From NCBI GenBank assembly GCA_031286185.1, contig JAITUS010000027.1, positions 1 through 6,567 on the forward strand: 6,567 nucleotides of DNA, written 5' to 3'. The DNA comes from Rickettsiales bacterium. Its GTDB lineage: Bacteria; Pseudomonadota; Alphaproteobacteria; Rickettsiales; Anaplasmataceae. Shown in pieces: positions 6,514 through 6,567 of the stretch; within the stretch, counting starts at the first letter, position 1; each line of letters begins with the position of its first letter. A program made the translations under genes and the position numbers. A model generated the notes under the pieces. The model made no database searches and had not been told where the DNA came from. It was given only the letters and a program-made list of their open reading frames with translations.

Positions 6514-6567
6514 ATGTTTCACCCTTCAGGGAATGGCAACCTCTGGGGCACAAGCATGAGACAAAAG
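6514..6567 (+). CDS. Possible start of an unidentified gene (partial, runs off right edge)
   Basis: An ATG at 6514 is preceded by GGAG (6503-6506) at a good seven-base spacing and opens 18 codons to the window end (MFHPSGNGNLWGTSMRQK). An in-frame TAA at 6508-6510 makes this the first possible start. A competing ATG at 6510 in another frame, three bases from the same GGAG, is also open to the end (19 whole codons, MYVSPFREWQPLGHKHETK). The two readings cannot both be the main product and neither is recognised. The piece is too short to prove coding; the Shine-Dalgarno spacing is the main support. Confidence 0.25.
   Translation, partial: MFHPSGNGNLWGTSMRQK

Noticed and set aside
6213..6567. 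6S RNA or split tmRNA in the region after lon
   Set aside because: I could not find a long closing stem, tRNA-like TPsiC arm or tag-coding segment. The only similarity was a short GCCAGTCCC also present in E. coli 6S RNA, and it lies upstream of the predicted transcript start.
1..6567. Mobile elements, CRISPR arrays, toxin-antitoxin or other defence genes
   Set aside because: No repeat array, transposase motif, terminal inverted repeat or defence-type gene was seen; the confident content is housekeeping.

Overview
The window is about 6.6 kb of AT-rich DNA. From its protein sequences and compact style it looks like Wolbachia or a close relative in the Anaplasmataceae (Rickettsiales, Alphaproteobacteria). 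The species call is inference from recognised protein style; no database search was made. Almost all of the confident content is housekeeping protein quality control on the + strand. I see no transposase, phage gene, CRISPR array or integration site, and no convincing undescribed system.

Layout. Positions 1-54 hold the last 17 codons of an unidentified gene entering from the left. Positions 55-199 are non-coding and carry two promoter-like sites in front of a class II tRNA-Leu(UAG) at 200-281. A 155-base gap with weak promoter matches leads into tig (trigger factor, 437-1780). It is followed closely by clpP (1793-2419), clpX (2419-3693) and lon (3715-6174). The spacings are 12 bases, a 1-base TGATG overlap and 21 bases, so the four genes are very probably one operon. 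tig-clpP-clpX-lon is a classic conserved bacterial gene order. All four proteins are full length with intact active sites.

How the genes work together. Trigger factor meets nascent chains at the ribosome exit tunnel. ClpX unfolds tagged or adaptor-delivered proteins and threads them into the ClpP chamber. Lon is a self-contained AAA+ protease that removes misfolded and regulatory proteins. The operon thus couples folding of new proteins with two ATP-dependent degradation routes.

The right end (6175-6567) is the least ordinary part. Just past lon is an 11-bp hairpin without a U-tract. Two bases after it starts a near-consensus promoter (TTGACA-17-TATCAT) pointing into about 270 bases with no credible + strand gene. 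The minus strand there has one 74-codon open stretch of doubtful status. The last 54-58 bases may be the start of a new gene. hupB, which follows lon in many proteobacteria, is not there. The other point of note is the clpX-lon junction: a perfect Shine-Dalgarno sequence is placed for a 10-codon mini-ORF that overlaps the lon start codon, rather than for lon itself.
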